This document shows, one piece after another, positions 8,253 to 15,919 of a stretch of DNA of 40,713 bases. Made by a program: the position numbers and the translations under genes. Below the pieces are notes generated by a model, which saw nothing but the letters and a program-made list of their open reading frames with translations, did no database searches and was not told where the DNA came from. Location of the stretch: contig JAISOY010000117.1 of NCBI GenBank assembly GCA_031275285.1, positions 1-40,713 of the forward strand, in the 5' to 3' direction. Every line of letters begins with the position of its first letter. Position 1 is the stretch's first letter. Origin of the DNA: Bacteroidales bacterium (GTDB lineage Bacteria; Bacteroidota; Bacteroidia; Bacteroidales; UBA4181).

Positions 8253-8715
8253 TTTTTATTTAGAATTTTTAAAAAAATATAAGTAATTGTTTAAAATTAT
8301 GTCATACATATATGGAATCATTTTTACTCTTCTTTTTCTTGATAAAAAGAAGCAACTGAGCGAAGCGGTCTCACGAACACCATATAAATTATCTATGGTG
8401 AGTAAAAATCAAGGCTTGCTTCCTCAGCGACCAGTCACTGCACGCTACGGGACGCCGGAAGAACTACCTCCGGTAAGGGCTCGCTAAGTTCGCCTGACGG
8501 CTCAGACAGCTTCCGGCTTGCCCCTTCACTTTGCAGGACTGGTACCCGCTTCCGGAAAGTCAGGCCTCTCAAGTGTATTACCTCTGTATGAGCAGGGGAA
8601 CAGAAAATATGATAATGTGAACTAATTATGAACATCTACTTATATGCATACTAAATTGATTTTATCACTCATGACCGGCATCACCGGTTTATCAGACAGG
8701 TCATCACCAGAAAAC
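8253..8715. other. Intergenic spacer (463 bp) with dispersed repeat, no supported gene
   Basis: The spacer separates the two BACON-jelly-roll genes. Its middle part (about 8321-8620) is less AT-rich than the flanks and carries hairpin-like sequence, including part of a repeat shared with 13043-13090. Short ORFs on both strands have no recognisable protein character, so I do not call a gene. Confidence 0.5.
8321..8422. repeat. Dispersed intergenic repeat with internal hairpin
   Basis: Two segments, a TTTTACTCTTCTTT..CTTGAT..AAAGAAGC part at 8321-8354 and an AAAATCAAGGCTT part at 8404-8422, match the reverse complement of 13043-13090, where they are adjacent. Here they are split by about 49 bp holding a CACCATA/TATGGTG hairpin, as if something had inserted or the element has variable arms. 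Confidence 0.6.
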
Positions 8716-10302
8716 CTATTGTGGAGGCTGTCCGTTCTGAAATACTTTTACATTGCGCCAAAGCACTTTAGCAGGAACCGTTTGTACATTTACGGTTCCA
8801 TAACACCCGTATTTGAAATAATTCGGATCAGAACTGGTAGGAATGGCGTTGTCGGCTTTTTCAAATTTCTTTTCCCCGTCGATATAGACTATCACACGTC
8901 CCGGTGTCGTTACTACGTTTCCTGACGATACCGGCTGGAGGTGGATCACATTGACCCTGTACCAGCGGGAACGCGCTTGCGTAGCAATCACCTGTGACGA
9001 TCCGACCCGTATTTCGCCCCCATTCGCACTGAAAGCCCGTAACATCAGTAATGTGGCATTTCCTGCTTCGTTGGAACCGAATACCTGCATGATGCTTTCG
9101 TCATTGGTGTTCAGGTCGAATGTTACGTATCCTTCAAACTGTCGGGTACCGGAGGTATAATTATTTTCCAGGCGGATCTCCGAACGGTTTGTTCCGGTCC
9201 TGTAGAAGTAGAATTCTTCCTCGTTGGTTGCCGCCGTAAATTTATAGTGCGCAACCGGGGTCGGTATCCTGTCTATCTGTTCCAGATACGGGACCCAGGC
9301 GTAAGTATACAATTTGGTTTCCGGATTTTCGAGGCTTTGCGAAAGATGGATCTTCTTTGTCGGCGAGTACAGCACCCAACCGGTACCTAACCCGTTGGTA
9401 ATGGGAATTTGCTGTTTTTGTTCAACGGTAACGGAAATTCTTTTTGTAACATCCGAAACCAGTTGAAGCGTAATGTCAACGGAACGTTCTGTTGTATTGG
9501 GATGCAACTTTTCCGCCGTGAGGGTGAGTGATGAAATGTTTTTGTCTTTTACCTTCAGCCAGTTTGCCTCTGCCGGTATCACAACATCATATTCGCCGGT
9601 AGCTGAAACGGATATGGTTCTATCGCCTGCAACGGCATCAAATGTTATTTTGCCGGCGTCAACATCGATATTGCCTTCACTGATGCTTTTCTGGGATAAG
9701 TTTACACTGGCGCTGACCGATGGCGCATCGTTTAAGGTGAGGGTAACAACAGCAGAGCGTCCCTGTTCCGATTCATTAGCTGTAATGCTGAGCAACAGCG
9801 TTCCGGTTGTCTGTGGATCTACGGAAAGCCACTCCTTTGCATCATCGGGAACCCGGGCAGTCCATTGGGCGGATGCAATTACCCGTATGCTTATCTCATC
9901 ACCTGCCGGAGATGCTATCGCCGATACCGGATCGACCATGATGTACGGATCGGTCCCGGTTTGTGTCACTTCCACTGTCCGGGTGATCCCTCCCGTAGAG
10001 GTCACGGTTACGGAGCCGGTGCGTATGCTGCTCATTGTGTTGGCTTCAGCAGACACACGAAGGCTTGCGTGGTTCTCGCCTGAAGCGGGTACGGGTGTTA
10101 ACCACGCAGCATCGCAGGTAGCGGTCCATTGGGTATTGGAGGTAATGCCGATAAAACCGTAACTTTCCTTTGCATTGAAATCGAGCGTCCCGGCATTGAG
10201 CTCCAACATTTCTTCCTCATCGGCGCTTTTTTTGGAATCATCGCAATTAGAAAAAAAGGCAAAAACCAACCATAAAAAAAACAATATTCTTCTGTTCATC
10301 AC
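8716..10302 (-). CDS. BACON-domain lipoprotein with PL7-like jelly-roll domain
   Basis: The product has 528 residues. Lipobox Cys20 (FFSNC) is followed by DDSKK, a good lipoprotein export signal for the cell surface. Three BACON-type domains lie at about 30-115, 120-205 and 210-297. The C-terminal domain, about 303-525, has PL7-style landmarks: RSEIR at 373-377 and YFKYGCY at 495-501. At the position of the usual Q-(I/V)-H motif it reads QVF (406-408), so the expected catalytic His is replaced by Phe. It may therefore bind rather than cleave, or belong to a related family with another mechanism. The N-terminal 120 residues are about 79% identical to the 6438-8252 product. It follows a 400-bp spacer after a terminator, so it may have its own promoter. 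Confidence 0.78.
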   Translation of the reverse strand: MMNRRILFFLWLVFAFFSNCDDSKKSADEEEMLELNAGTLDFNAKESYGFIGITSNTQWTATCDAAWLTPVPASGENHASLRVSAEANTMSSIRTGSVTVTSTGGITRTVEVTQTGTDPYIMVDPVSAIASPAGDEISIRVIASAQWTARVPDDAKEWLSVDPQTTGTLLLSITANESEQGRSAVVTLTLNDAPSVSASVNLSQKSISEGNIDVDAGKITFDAVAGDRTISVSATGEYDVVIPAEANWLKVKDKNISSLTLTAEKLHPNTTERSVDITLQLVSDVTKRISVTVEQKQQIPITNGLGTGWVLYSPTKKIHLSQSLENPETKLYTYAWVPYLEQIDRIPTPVAHYKFTAATNEEEFYFYRTGTNRSEIRLENNYTSGTRQFEGYVTFDLNTNDESIMQVFGSNEAGNATLLMLRAFSANGGEIRVGSSQVIATQARSRWYRVNVIHLQPVSSGNVVTTPGRVIVYIDGEKKFEKADNAIPTSSDPNYFKYGCYGTVNVQTVPAKVLWRNVKVFQNGQPPQ

Positions 10303-10639
10303 TTAATTATTTATTTAGATCAGCTCTATAATATTTGGTAAGATCATCGAATTTAAGTTTACCATAAGTAAAGAAAATCATGTTCATGTTTTTGGTAACG
10401 TTTTGAAAAAGTATCCACTATCAGGAGCTGGGATGAAATTTACTTTTAATTGTCATGTTTTCCGGATTTTAAATTTCATGTAAGATAAATTCCGGAGACG
10501 GAGTGTAAAAGATCATATACCGGTATCAGCATAAAAAATATGTGATCCGGATAATTGCCAATAGATGCAATGGTTTCATTTTTTATATAACCCCTATTAT
10601 CAAAGTTTAAAAGTAAAGAGCCATTTCCTCAGATTATTG
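10303..10639. other. Intergenic spacer upstream of the PL7-like gene
   Basis: AT-rich non-coding sequence between the terminator at 10640-10670 and the gene starting at 10302. It is long enough to hold a promoter for the two BACON-jelly-roll genes. I find no clear match to the Bacteroidota consensus (TTTG at -33, TAnnTTTG at -7), only weak partial matches. Confidence 0.45.
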
Positions 10640-10670
10640 AAAAAGGTTGCCCGTTTTCGGACGGGCAACC
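10640..10670 (-). terminator. Rho-independent terminator after BACON-IPT-discoidin gene
   Basis: A perfect 10-bp stem (GGTTGCCCGT at 10645-10654 with ACGGGCAACC at 10661-10670) has a 6-nt loop and is followed on the minus strand by five T. It sits 31 bp past the stop of the 10702-12666 gene. It closely resembles the terminator at 28665-28696, with two compensatory base-pair changes. Confidence 0.92.
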
Positions 10671-10701
10671 TGACATCAAATCGGTCGGATATATCAGATG
10701 C

Positions 10702-12666
10702 TTATTGGGTACTGTATATCATGATCTGTCTCGTAGCCACATTACCACCACTACCGGTGTTAGATCCATCGTTAGTAGTAGATGTTATAACTACAAACCG
10801 TACATATTTCGCTGTAACAGGTGTCGCAAATTCATGCGTCACCCTTGCGTTACTTGCAAGCGTACCTTTTTGTGCGTCATTGGCGCTTACAAGTTTTGTC
10901 CAGGTAGCATCATCGTCGCTCACCTCAATAGTGTAGGTTTGAGGGTTAGGATTGGTCTGGCGATTCATGATCGTCATTCTGTCGAAAGTCACATAACCAT
11001 CGGCATTGCCGTAGCCGGTGGTCGCACTGTAGTTCAGTTTGACCCATACCTGACCGACACCGACAGGGGCAACTTCTCCGACCTTCGATCCTGAGCTTGT
11101 CTGCCAGAATGAATTTGCCCAGTTGGGAGGGGTACCATCCAGCTCACGACCGTATGTGTCGGCATACTTACCCTCGAACGCTTTGTAATCATCTTCAGTA
11201 TAAATTCCGTCAAATGCACAAAATGCCATACGATTAGTATTTTGCGCACCCCATGTGAGTGCGGGAGTGCCGGCAATTTTTGATCCAGCATAGAGTGCCA
11301 GACTTTGTTTGAGATTAATTTTCCCCACGTTCTTTTCCTTGTCTCCGAGGTAAGTAACTTTCAGGTCAGCTTCACCTGCTACAGCCGTGCCGGGTATGGT
11401 TACAGTCATCGATGTGCCTGTCCTTCCACTGGCAATCGTTCCCTGAACGTCTCCGAAATATACCTTATCTATCAGTTCGAAATAGTTCCCGGTAAGGGTG
11501 GTATTATCCCCGATAAATCCTTTAGCGGGGATTGTGACCTCCGGTGCAACGATCGACAGGTTGATCGTACCCACGTTCACTTCCTTACTGCTGAGGTAAA
11601 TGATCTTTATTTCAACATCGCCTTCTGCAGCTGTAGCCGGAATGATCACATCCATCGACTCATTTGTTCTTCCTGCCGCAATGGTCCCTTTCTCACTGCC
11701 GAACAATATCTCATCGACCAGGTCGAAATTCTGGCCGGTAAGGGTGATGCTTAATCCTATAATACCATTACCGGGGAATGCCTCTACTTCCGGCGCGATC
11801 GGGAAGCTCAAAGTGCACGATCCCAGTACTGAATCATAAATGCCGTGGAAAACAATTCTCAGATCGACCGGTCCTTCTTCGTCTTTTATAGGAATTGTAA
11901 CAGTCATTGATTCACTTGTTCTTCCGTCGGCGATCGTAGCTTTCGAGTCGCCGAACCATACTTCGTCGATCAGGTTGAGGTTGGTACCGGTAAGGGTAAT
12001 ATCGTCCCCCATGGTGCCTGCGGCAGGAAATACAACATCTTCCGGTTCCGGAAGAAGTAACTGCGACAGGGAGAGTATTGCCTGCTTTTCGTTATATTCG
12101 TTCAATTGGAATATGATGCCTGCCGAGCGGTCTTCGCCTGTCCTGTTAGGATCGACGGTAAATACCGCCTGCGATTCCGTTTTCTCTTTCACCTGTATCC
12201 AGTCTTTTACTTCGTCGGGTACCTGTACCGACCACGGATAGGATGCAGCTACCTCTACGGTGATATCTTTGCCCAACGGATCTACGTCTGCCGTCCCGGG
12301 GGTAATGATAACAAACGCTTCAAGTCCGCCCTGCGTCACCTCAATTGTTTTTGTGATACCTCCATCGGTAGTCAGGGTAATGGTGCCTGTGCGCACATCC
12401 GGATTTGAGTTGGGAGTAGTCGAAACTGTCACGATGAAGTTTCCTTCGCCCGAGGCAGGAGTACAACTCAGCCACGTTTCGTTCCAGCTCGTTCTCCATG
12501 TGGTATTGGAATAAAGATTGACATAACCTTCACCTGCCTGTTCATTGAATACCAGGCTTGTCGTTTTCAGATCCAGCGATTCGGGACCTTTATCGTCTTT
12601 ATCTTTACATCCGTTGATGAATGTCAAGGAAAAGAGTACGCTAAAAATTAAAAAAATCCTGTTCAT
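10702..12666 (-). CDS. Surface glycan-binding lipoprotein: BACON x2, IPT/TIG x3, discoidin
   Basis: The product has 654 residues. Signal peptide and lipobox Cys20 (FINGC) are followed by an acidic KDKDD, suiting surface export. Two BACON-type domains (about 30-113 and 118-203) are followed by three IPT/TIG Ig-like repeats (about 207-289, 292-373, 375-452), each with an L.GTxL/F-x-LIDEVWFG-like core. The C-terminal discoidin-type domain is at about 455-654, with YGNADGYVTFDRM, YTIEVSDDDATW and AKYVRFVV. No catalytic motif is visible. The architecture fits a long stalk presenting a carbohydrate-binding module, that is, a surface glycan-binding protein. Homologs in PUL2 are the 28710-30491 product (closest, including the terminator behind it) and the 25174-27021 product. 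Confidence 0.85.
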   Translation of the reverse strand: MNRIFLIFSVLFSLTFINGCKDKDDKGPESLDLKTTSLVFNEQAGEGYVNLYSNTTWRTSWNETWLSCTPASGEGNFIVTVSTTPNSNPDVRTGTITLTTDGGITKTIEVTQGGLEAFVIITPGTADVDPLGKDITVEVAASYPWSVQVPDEVKDWIQVKEKTESQAVFTVDPNRTGEDRSAGIIFQLNEYNEKQAILSLSQLLLPEPEDVVFPAAGTMGDDITLTGTNLNLIDEVWFGDSKATIADGRTSESMTVTIPIKDEEGPVDLRIVFHGIYDSVLGSCTLSFPIAPEVEAFPGNGIIGLSITLTGQNFDLVDEILFGSEKGTIAAGRTNESMDVIIPATAAEGDVEIKIIYLSSKEVNVGTINLSIVAPEVTIPAKGFIGDNTTLTGNYFELIDKVYFGDVQGTIASGRTGTSMTVTIPGTAVAGEADLKVTYLGDKEKNVGKINLKQSLALYAGSKIAGTPALTWGAQNTNRMAFCAFDGIYTEDDYKAFEGKYADTYGRELDGTPPNWANSFWQTSSGSKVGEVAPVGVGQVWVKLNYSATTGYGNADGYVTFDRMTIMNRQTNPNPQTYTIEVSDDDATWTKLVSANDAQKGTLASNARVTHEFATPVTAKYVRFVVITSTTNDGSNTGSGGNVATRQIMIYSTQ

Positions 12667-12755
12667 AATTATTGATTTTTATTGATGATACCTACTATAA
12701 TTTCGAATTTAAAATTTAAAATTCCACATTAACTTTGTTGAGCCCTGCGGGGTTC

Positions 12756-12779
12756 AATATTCGCAATATTGTGAATATT
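12756..12779. promoter_or_regulatory. 24-bp near-perfect palindrome
   Basis: AATATTCGCAAT is followed directly by ATTGTGAATATT, a palindrome with one mismatched pair, about 90 bp upstream of the start of the 10702-12666 gene. The symmetry and position suit an operator for a dimeric regulator; no regulator or experiment supports this. Confidence 0.4.
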
Positions 12780-12922
12780 AACAAACTAAAATAACGATTT
12801 GTGTAATTGTATTTCATAATCCATATAAATTGATTTTTTATCATGAGATTCTCAAATAACTTAATATAAGTATACCACATAAATTAATTCATACTACATT
12901 ATATCCCAAGCATAAGAGGATC

Positions 12923-13090
12923 GGCCTGCAACAGTCGGCGTTAAGAAAATTCGGAGTAGAGGGCATCAAAAACAAAATCTGTTTGAACGATAGCGAGTTA
13001 TTTTGTTTTGCCCGAAACGAAGGATTTTTAGCCAGAACTGTTGTAAGCCTTGATTTTTGCTTCTTTGCATCAAGGCAAAGAAGAGTAAAA
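12923..13090. repeat. Dispersed repeat element bounded by imperfect inverted repeats
   Basis: GGCCTGCAACAGT (12923-12935) and ACTGTTGTAAGCC (13037-13049) form a 13-bp inverted pair with two mismatches. The adjoining segment 13043-13090 matches, in reverse orientation, parts of 8321-8422. No transposase is present, so it may be a small non-autonomous element or REP-like sequence. Confidence 0.55.
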
Positions 13091-13182
13091 TTATAGAAAC
13101 TGATTTTCGGCATGTACTTAGGGTATTTTTTCAACATGTTGATTCTCAATATGAATTTTAAAATGACATAATATCCGATGAC

Positions 13183-15645
13183 TTATTGAACTGCATTTTT
13201 TACCAGTTTAAAGGTTTTTTCCGTATCGCGATCCGTTTTCAGGCGCACGAAATAAATACCCGGCGGATAATCCGCCACCCGGATAATGAGTTCACCGAGA
13301 TCCTTAGCCAAAGACCGTGAAAATAACTTTTGACCCAAAGAGTTGACGATCTCTATATGTTTTACGGAGCTGATATTTTGAATATGTACCTCGTCACTCA
13401 CCGGATTGGGAAAAATTTTGATATGGTCTGCATCCATTCCGGCATAACCGGTAACATTTTCAATGGATATGCTCTTTTCAAGCACCTTTATTCCGCAGGG
13501 ATGAGTAACCCTGATCCGCAAAAAACCTTTTGTGGCATTATTGGCAACAGAGATCTCCGTAGAATGATCCGCCGGCTGGCCGAACGTGATACCCGTTCCC
13601 GTATATTCCCATTCATACCCGGTTACATACGGGTAAGGCCCGTTCACAGGATCGGCCACCGTTATCTGGTATGATCCGCCGGCATGTATGCTTTCCGGAA
13701 AGACCGAAAATTGAGGGTCGGGTAAAAGTCCCATGACGGTTACCACGGCCGGTTCACTTTCCAGCGTCGTCCCCTGGTAGGATACTTCAACGGTATATAC
13801 TCCTGCATTGGCTAAGGATACACGATTGTAGGACAGTACATTTTGTACCGCTCCTGTTATAACGGTCCCATCCTTTTTCCACCGGTAGGTAATCCCGTCG
13901 CGGTCAGGCGCTATTGCTTTCACCGACAGGCTGACTGTCGTATTCACACATGTCTGTACCTCTTTCGGGTGTTCGGTGATTGCAAAGGGTATATCCACCC
14001 TACGGGCATCCAGCTGGGCTTCGTACAGCGATTTAGGAAATAATCCCGGCTTGTTTTGTCCTTCATTATAGCCGGTGGTATATTTTGCATCGCTGTTGCG
14101 GTATTTCCTGACAGTGTTGGCAATAGAACCGATGGAATAATTCTGTCCGGTGGGAACTTTATCAAGGTACAGTGCGCCGTTTTGTATGTCGCAGTTCCAG
14201 AATACGCTGAAAATAGCGCCCCATCCGTGGTTGGTGCCCATATTGTCGCGGAGGAAAAACCCTAGCCTGTTTGCATTGTTGTTGAACGTCCAGCCTGTTT
14301 CTTTCCATCCGTCGATCAGTATTCCCTGTGAGAACAGGCGATGTCCTTCCGATGCGGCGCTGGCATATGTGGAGGAGTGGTTCAGGACCACAATCCCGCT
14401 AACGGTTGAGCCTCCGTTCGATAACCAGTGGTGGCGGCCGTTGCGCGAAAGACAGTCCCTGAAAAGGATCAGTTGCGAACGGTTGTAGTTCTCGAAATTG
14501 TATTGGTTGGCTCCGGTATAATAGCCAGAACAATCCACCGACCGGCAATCTTCAATCGTACTGCGCGTCACTGCTTCGGTCTTGATTCCCGCATGAATGA
14601 AGTCGGACAGGTGTAATCCCTTCGCCCAGCAATTTTCCAGTGCATTCATTTTGATACAGTTCTGGTCGGGCGTGGTAGTGATGCTCGCAGGTGTGCGATC
14701 CATAGATATACGGAGGTTCTCGATGCCGGTGTTGGTATTGACGCTTCCCGTAGTGATCCGGTGCATATAGGCCTGCGAATATTGCCTGTCCAGACAGTAA
14801 AATACCGGTGCATCCACCGTAACCTTGTTGCCTTCTATTTTAGTGATATATCGGTGATAGCAGATATTAAGGTTGCCCGTTGTCCATTTGGACCCTGCAT
14901 CTCCGTTGTTCACCCAGTTCGAATTGCCGCCGTACCATATTGCCGCCAGGAACGCTTCCGTTGAAGGGTACTTGATACATACTGCATCTCCGACCGAATA
15001 ACCTGCCGCGGATTGCACATCGAAAGAGAAATCACCCGGCAGGACTGCTGCAGTGGTGATATTCACCTTACCGGTCTCGTTGCTGGTGTTGCTTCCCCAA
15101 GTGGCGCTGCCTGCACTGGTGGCTCCCATCACGACCACGTTCGTTGCCAACCCTCCGCTTGTACCACGCCGGTATATTAAGGTCATGGTCTGCAGATCGG
15201 CCGCTGTCAATTTATCGGTCGTTACATCGGGACCGCGCCCGGCGCCCCGGAGCACCACGCCTGAGGCATTCAGGTTGATCGTTCCGTCGACATAATACCT
15301 GCCTGCTGCAAGTTGTACCACGCCGCGAAATCCTTCGCTGTCGGGAATGAGCGCAGCAATTTTGTTAATGGCCTGTTGTATGCTGGCCGTATTATCAGCA
15401 TTGGCTATCGGCGTAACAGTTACGATGCGCGAAGACTCCGGACGGTAATCGGGTATGGCTTCCCCTCCTTTATAGCCCGCATGACTGAAATCGGGAATTA
15501 CAAAACCGTCGGCATCCTTATAATAAGTGATCACGCCGTTTTCATCCACTTTTACCAGTTCCGACTGCCAGGTAGTTTGTGCAGTTACCGGAATTGCAAA
15601 AAATACGATCAATACCGCTCTGAAAATTTTTTGTAACATAAACAT
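13183..15645 (-). CDS. T9SS-exported parallel beta-helix protein, putative polysaccharide lyase
   Basis: Up to 833 residues are possible from ATG at 15684. I prefer the start at 15645 (MFMLQKIF...), which gives a compact signal peptide ending PVTAQ. The first part holds DFSHAGYKGGE..IP, then DNTASIQQAINKIA and GVVQLAAGRYYVDGTI...LRGAGR, the opening of pectate-lyase-type right-handed beta-helices that continues to about residue 575 (numbered from the longer start). Two Ig/PKD-like domains follow (about 578-665 and 665-755). The last 75 residues (IKIFPNPVSDEVHI ... PGIYFVRLKT...FKLVK) are a type A T9SS sorting domain, so the protein is exported through type IX secretion, unlike its lipoprotein neighbours. 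It probably degrades the target polysaccharide outside the cell; the substrate is unknown. It follows a terminator, so it probably has its own promoter. Confidence 0.83.
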   Translation of the reverse strand: MFMLQKIFRAVLIVFFAIPVTAQTTWQSELVKVDENGVITYYKDADGFVIPDFSHAGYKGGEAIPDYRPESSRIVTVTPIANADNTASIQQAINKIAALIPDSEGFRGVVQLAAGRYYVDGTINLNASGVVLRGAGRGPDVTTDKLTAADLQTMTLIYRRGTSGGLATNVVVMGATSAGSATWGSNTSNETGKVNITTAAVLPGDFSFDVQSAAGYSVGDAVCIKYPSTEAFLAAIWYGGNSNWVNNGDAGSKWTTGNLNICYHRYITKIEGNKVTVDAPVFYCLDRQYSQAYMHRITTGSVNTNTGIENLRISMDRTPASITTTPDQNCIKMNALENCWAKGLHLSDFIHAGIKTEAVTRSTIEDCRSVDCSGYYTGANQYNFENYNRSQLILFRDCLSRNGRHHWLSNGGSTVSGIVVLNHSSTYASAASEGHRLFSQGILIDGWKETGWTFNNNANRLGFFLRDNMGTNHGWGAIFSVFWNCDIQNGALYLDKVPTGQNYSIGSIANTVRKYRNSDAKYTTGYNEGQNKPGLFPKSLYEAQLDARRVDIPFAITEHPKEVQTCVNTTVSLSVKAIAPDRDGITYRWKKDGTVITGAVQNVLSYNRVSLANAGVYTVEVSYQGTTLESEPAVVTVMGLLPDPQFSVFPESIHAGGSYQITVADPVNGPYPYVTGYEWEYTGTGITFGQPADHSTEISVANNATKGFLRIRVTHPCGIKVLEKSISIENVTGYAGMDADHIKIFPNPVSDEVHIQNISSVKHIEIVNSLGQKLFSRSLAKDLGELIIRVADYPPGIYFVRLKTDRDTEKTFKLVKNAVQ

Positions 15646-15855
15646 TCTTATTTTTTTCCAGATGATAGGTTTATACGGAATCATGCCTACAGCTGAAAAA
15701 CGTCTTTCAAGCCGGATGAAATAATATGCTTTCCGATGTATTCTTCTATCAGGTCCGGACCGGATATTTCAACTTTTTTGATATACGGGCAAAATACCTG
15801 TACATCTTTCCCGTCAAACTTCTATTAACCCATTGGGTAATAAAGTTAAGCATAT

Positions 15856-15914
15856 AAAAACCCGCCACAACAACCGGATCAGAAATGATCCGGTTGTTGG
15901 TGCAGCGGGTTTTT
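15856..15914. terminator. Strong bidirectional terminator ending the PUL1 SusCD operon
   Basis: The inner stem is 13 perfect pairs (CAACAACCGGATC at 15868-15880 with 15887-15899, loop AGAAAT). The outer stem AAAAACCCGC/GCGGGTTTTT (15856-15865 / 15905-15914) provides U tracts on both strands. It starts 6 bp past the stop of the 15920-17716 gene and separates it from the beta-helix gene. Confidence 0.93.
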
Positions 15915-15919
15915 AGCTG

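Larger units (their letters stand above)
12667..13182. other. Intergenic spacer (516 bp) with palindromes and dispersed repeat, no supported gene
   Basis: The spacer lies between the beta-helix gene and the BACON-IPT-discoidin gene. It contains a near-perfect 24-bp palindrome and a repeat element, listed separately. The minus-strand 86-codon ORF at 12889-13149 lies inside the repeat element and shows no domain or signal peptide, so I treat it as non-coding. Confidence 0.5.

Noticed and set aside
9473..10162. 229-codon plus-strand ORF opposite the PL7-like lipoprotein gene
   Set aside because: It is antisense to BACON repeats, where low stop frequency is expected; no signal peptide, no domain and no start context.
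12889..13149. 86-codon minus-strand ORF as a possible small protein
   Set aside because: It lies within a dispersed repeat element with inverted ends; no signal peptide or conserved motif can be seen.
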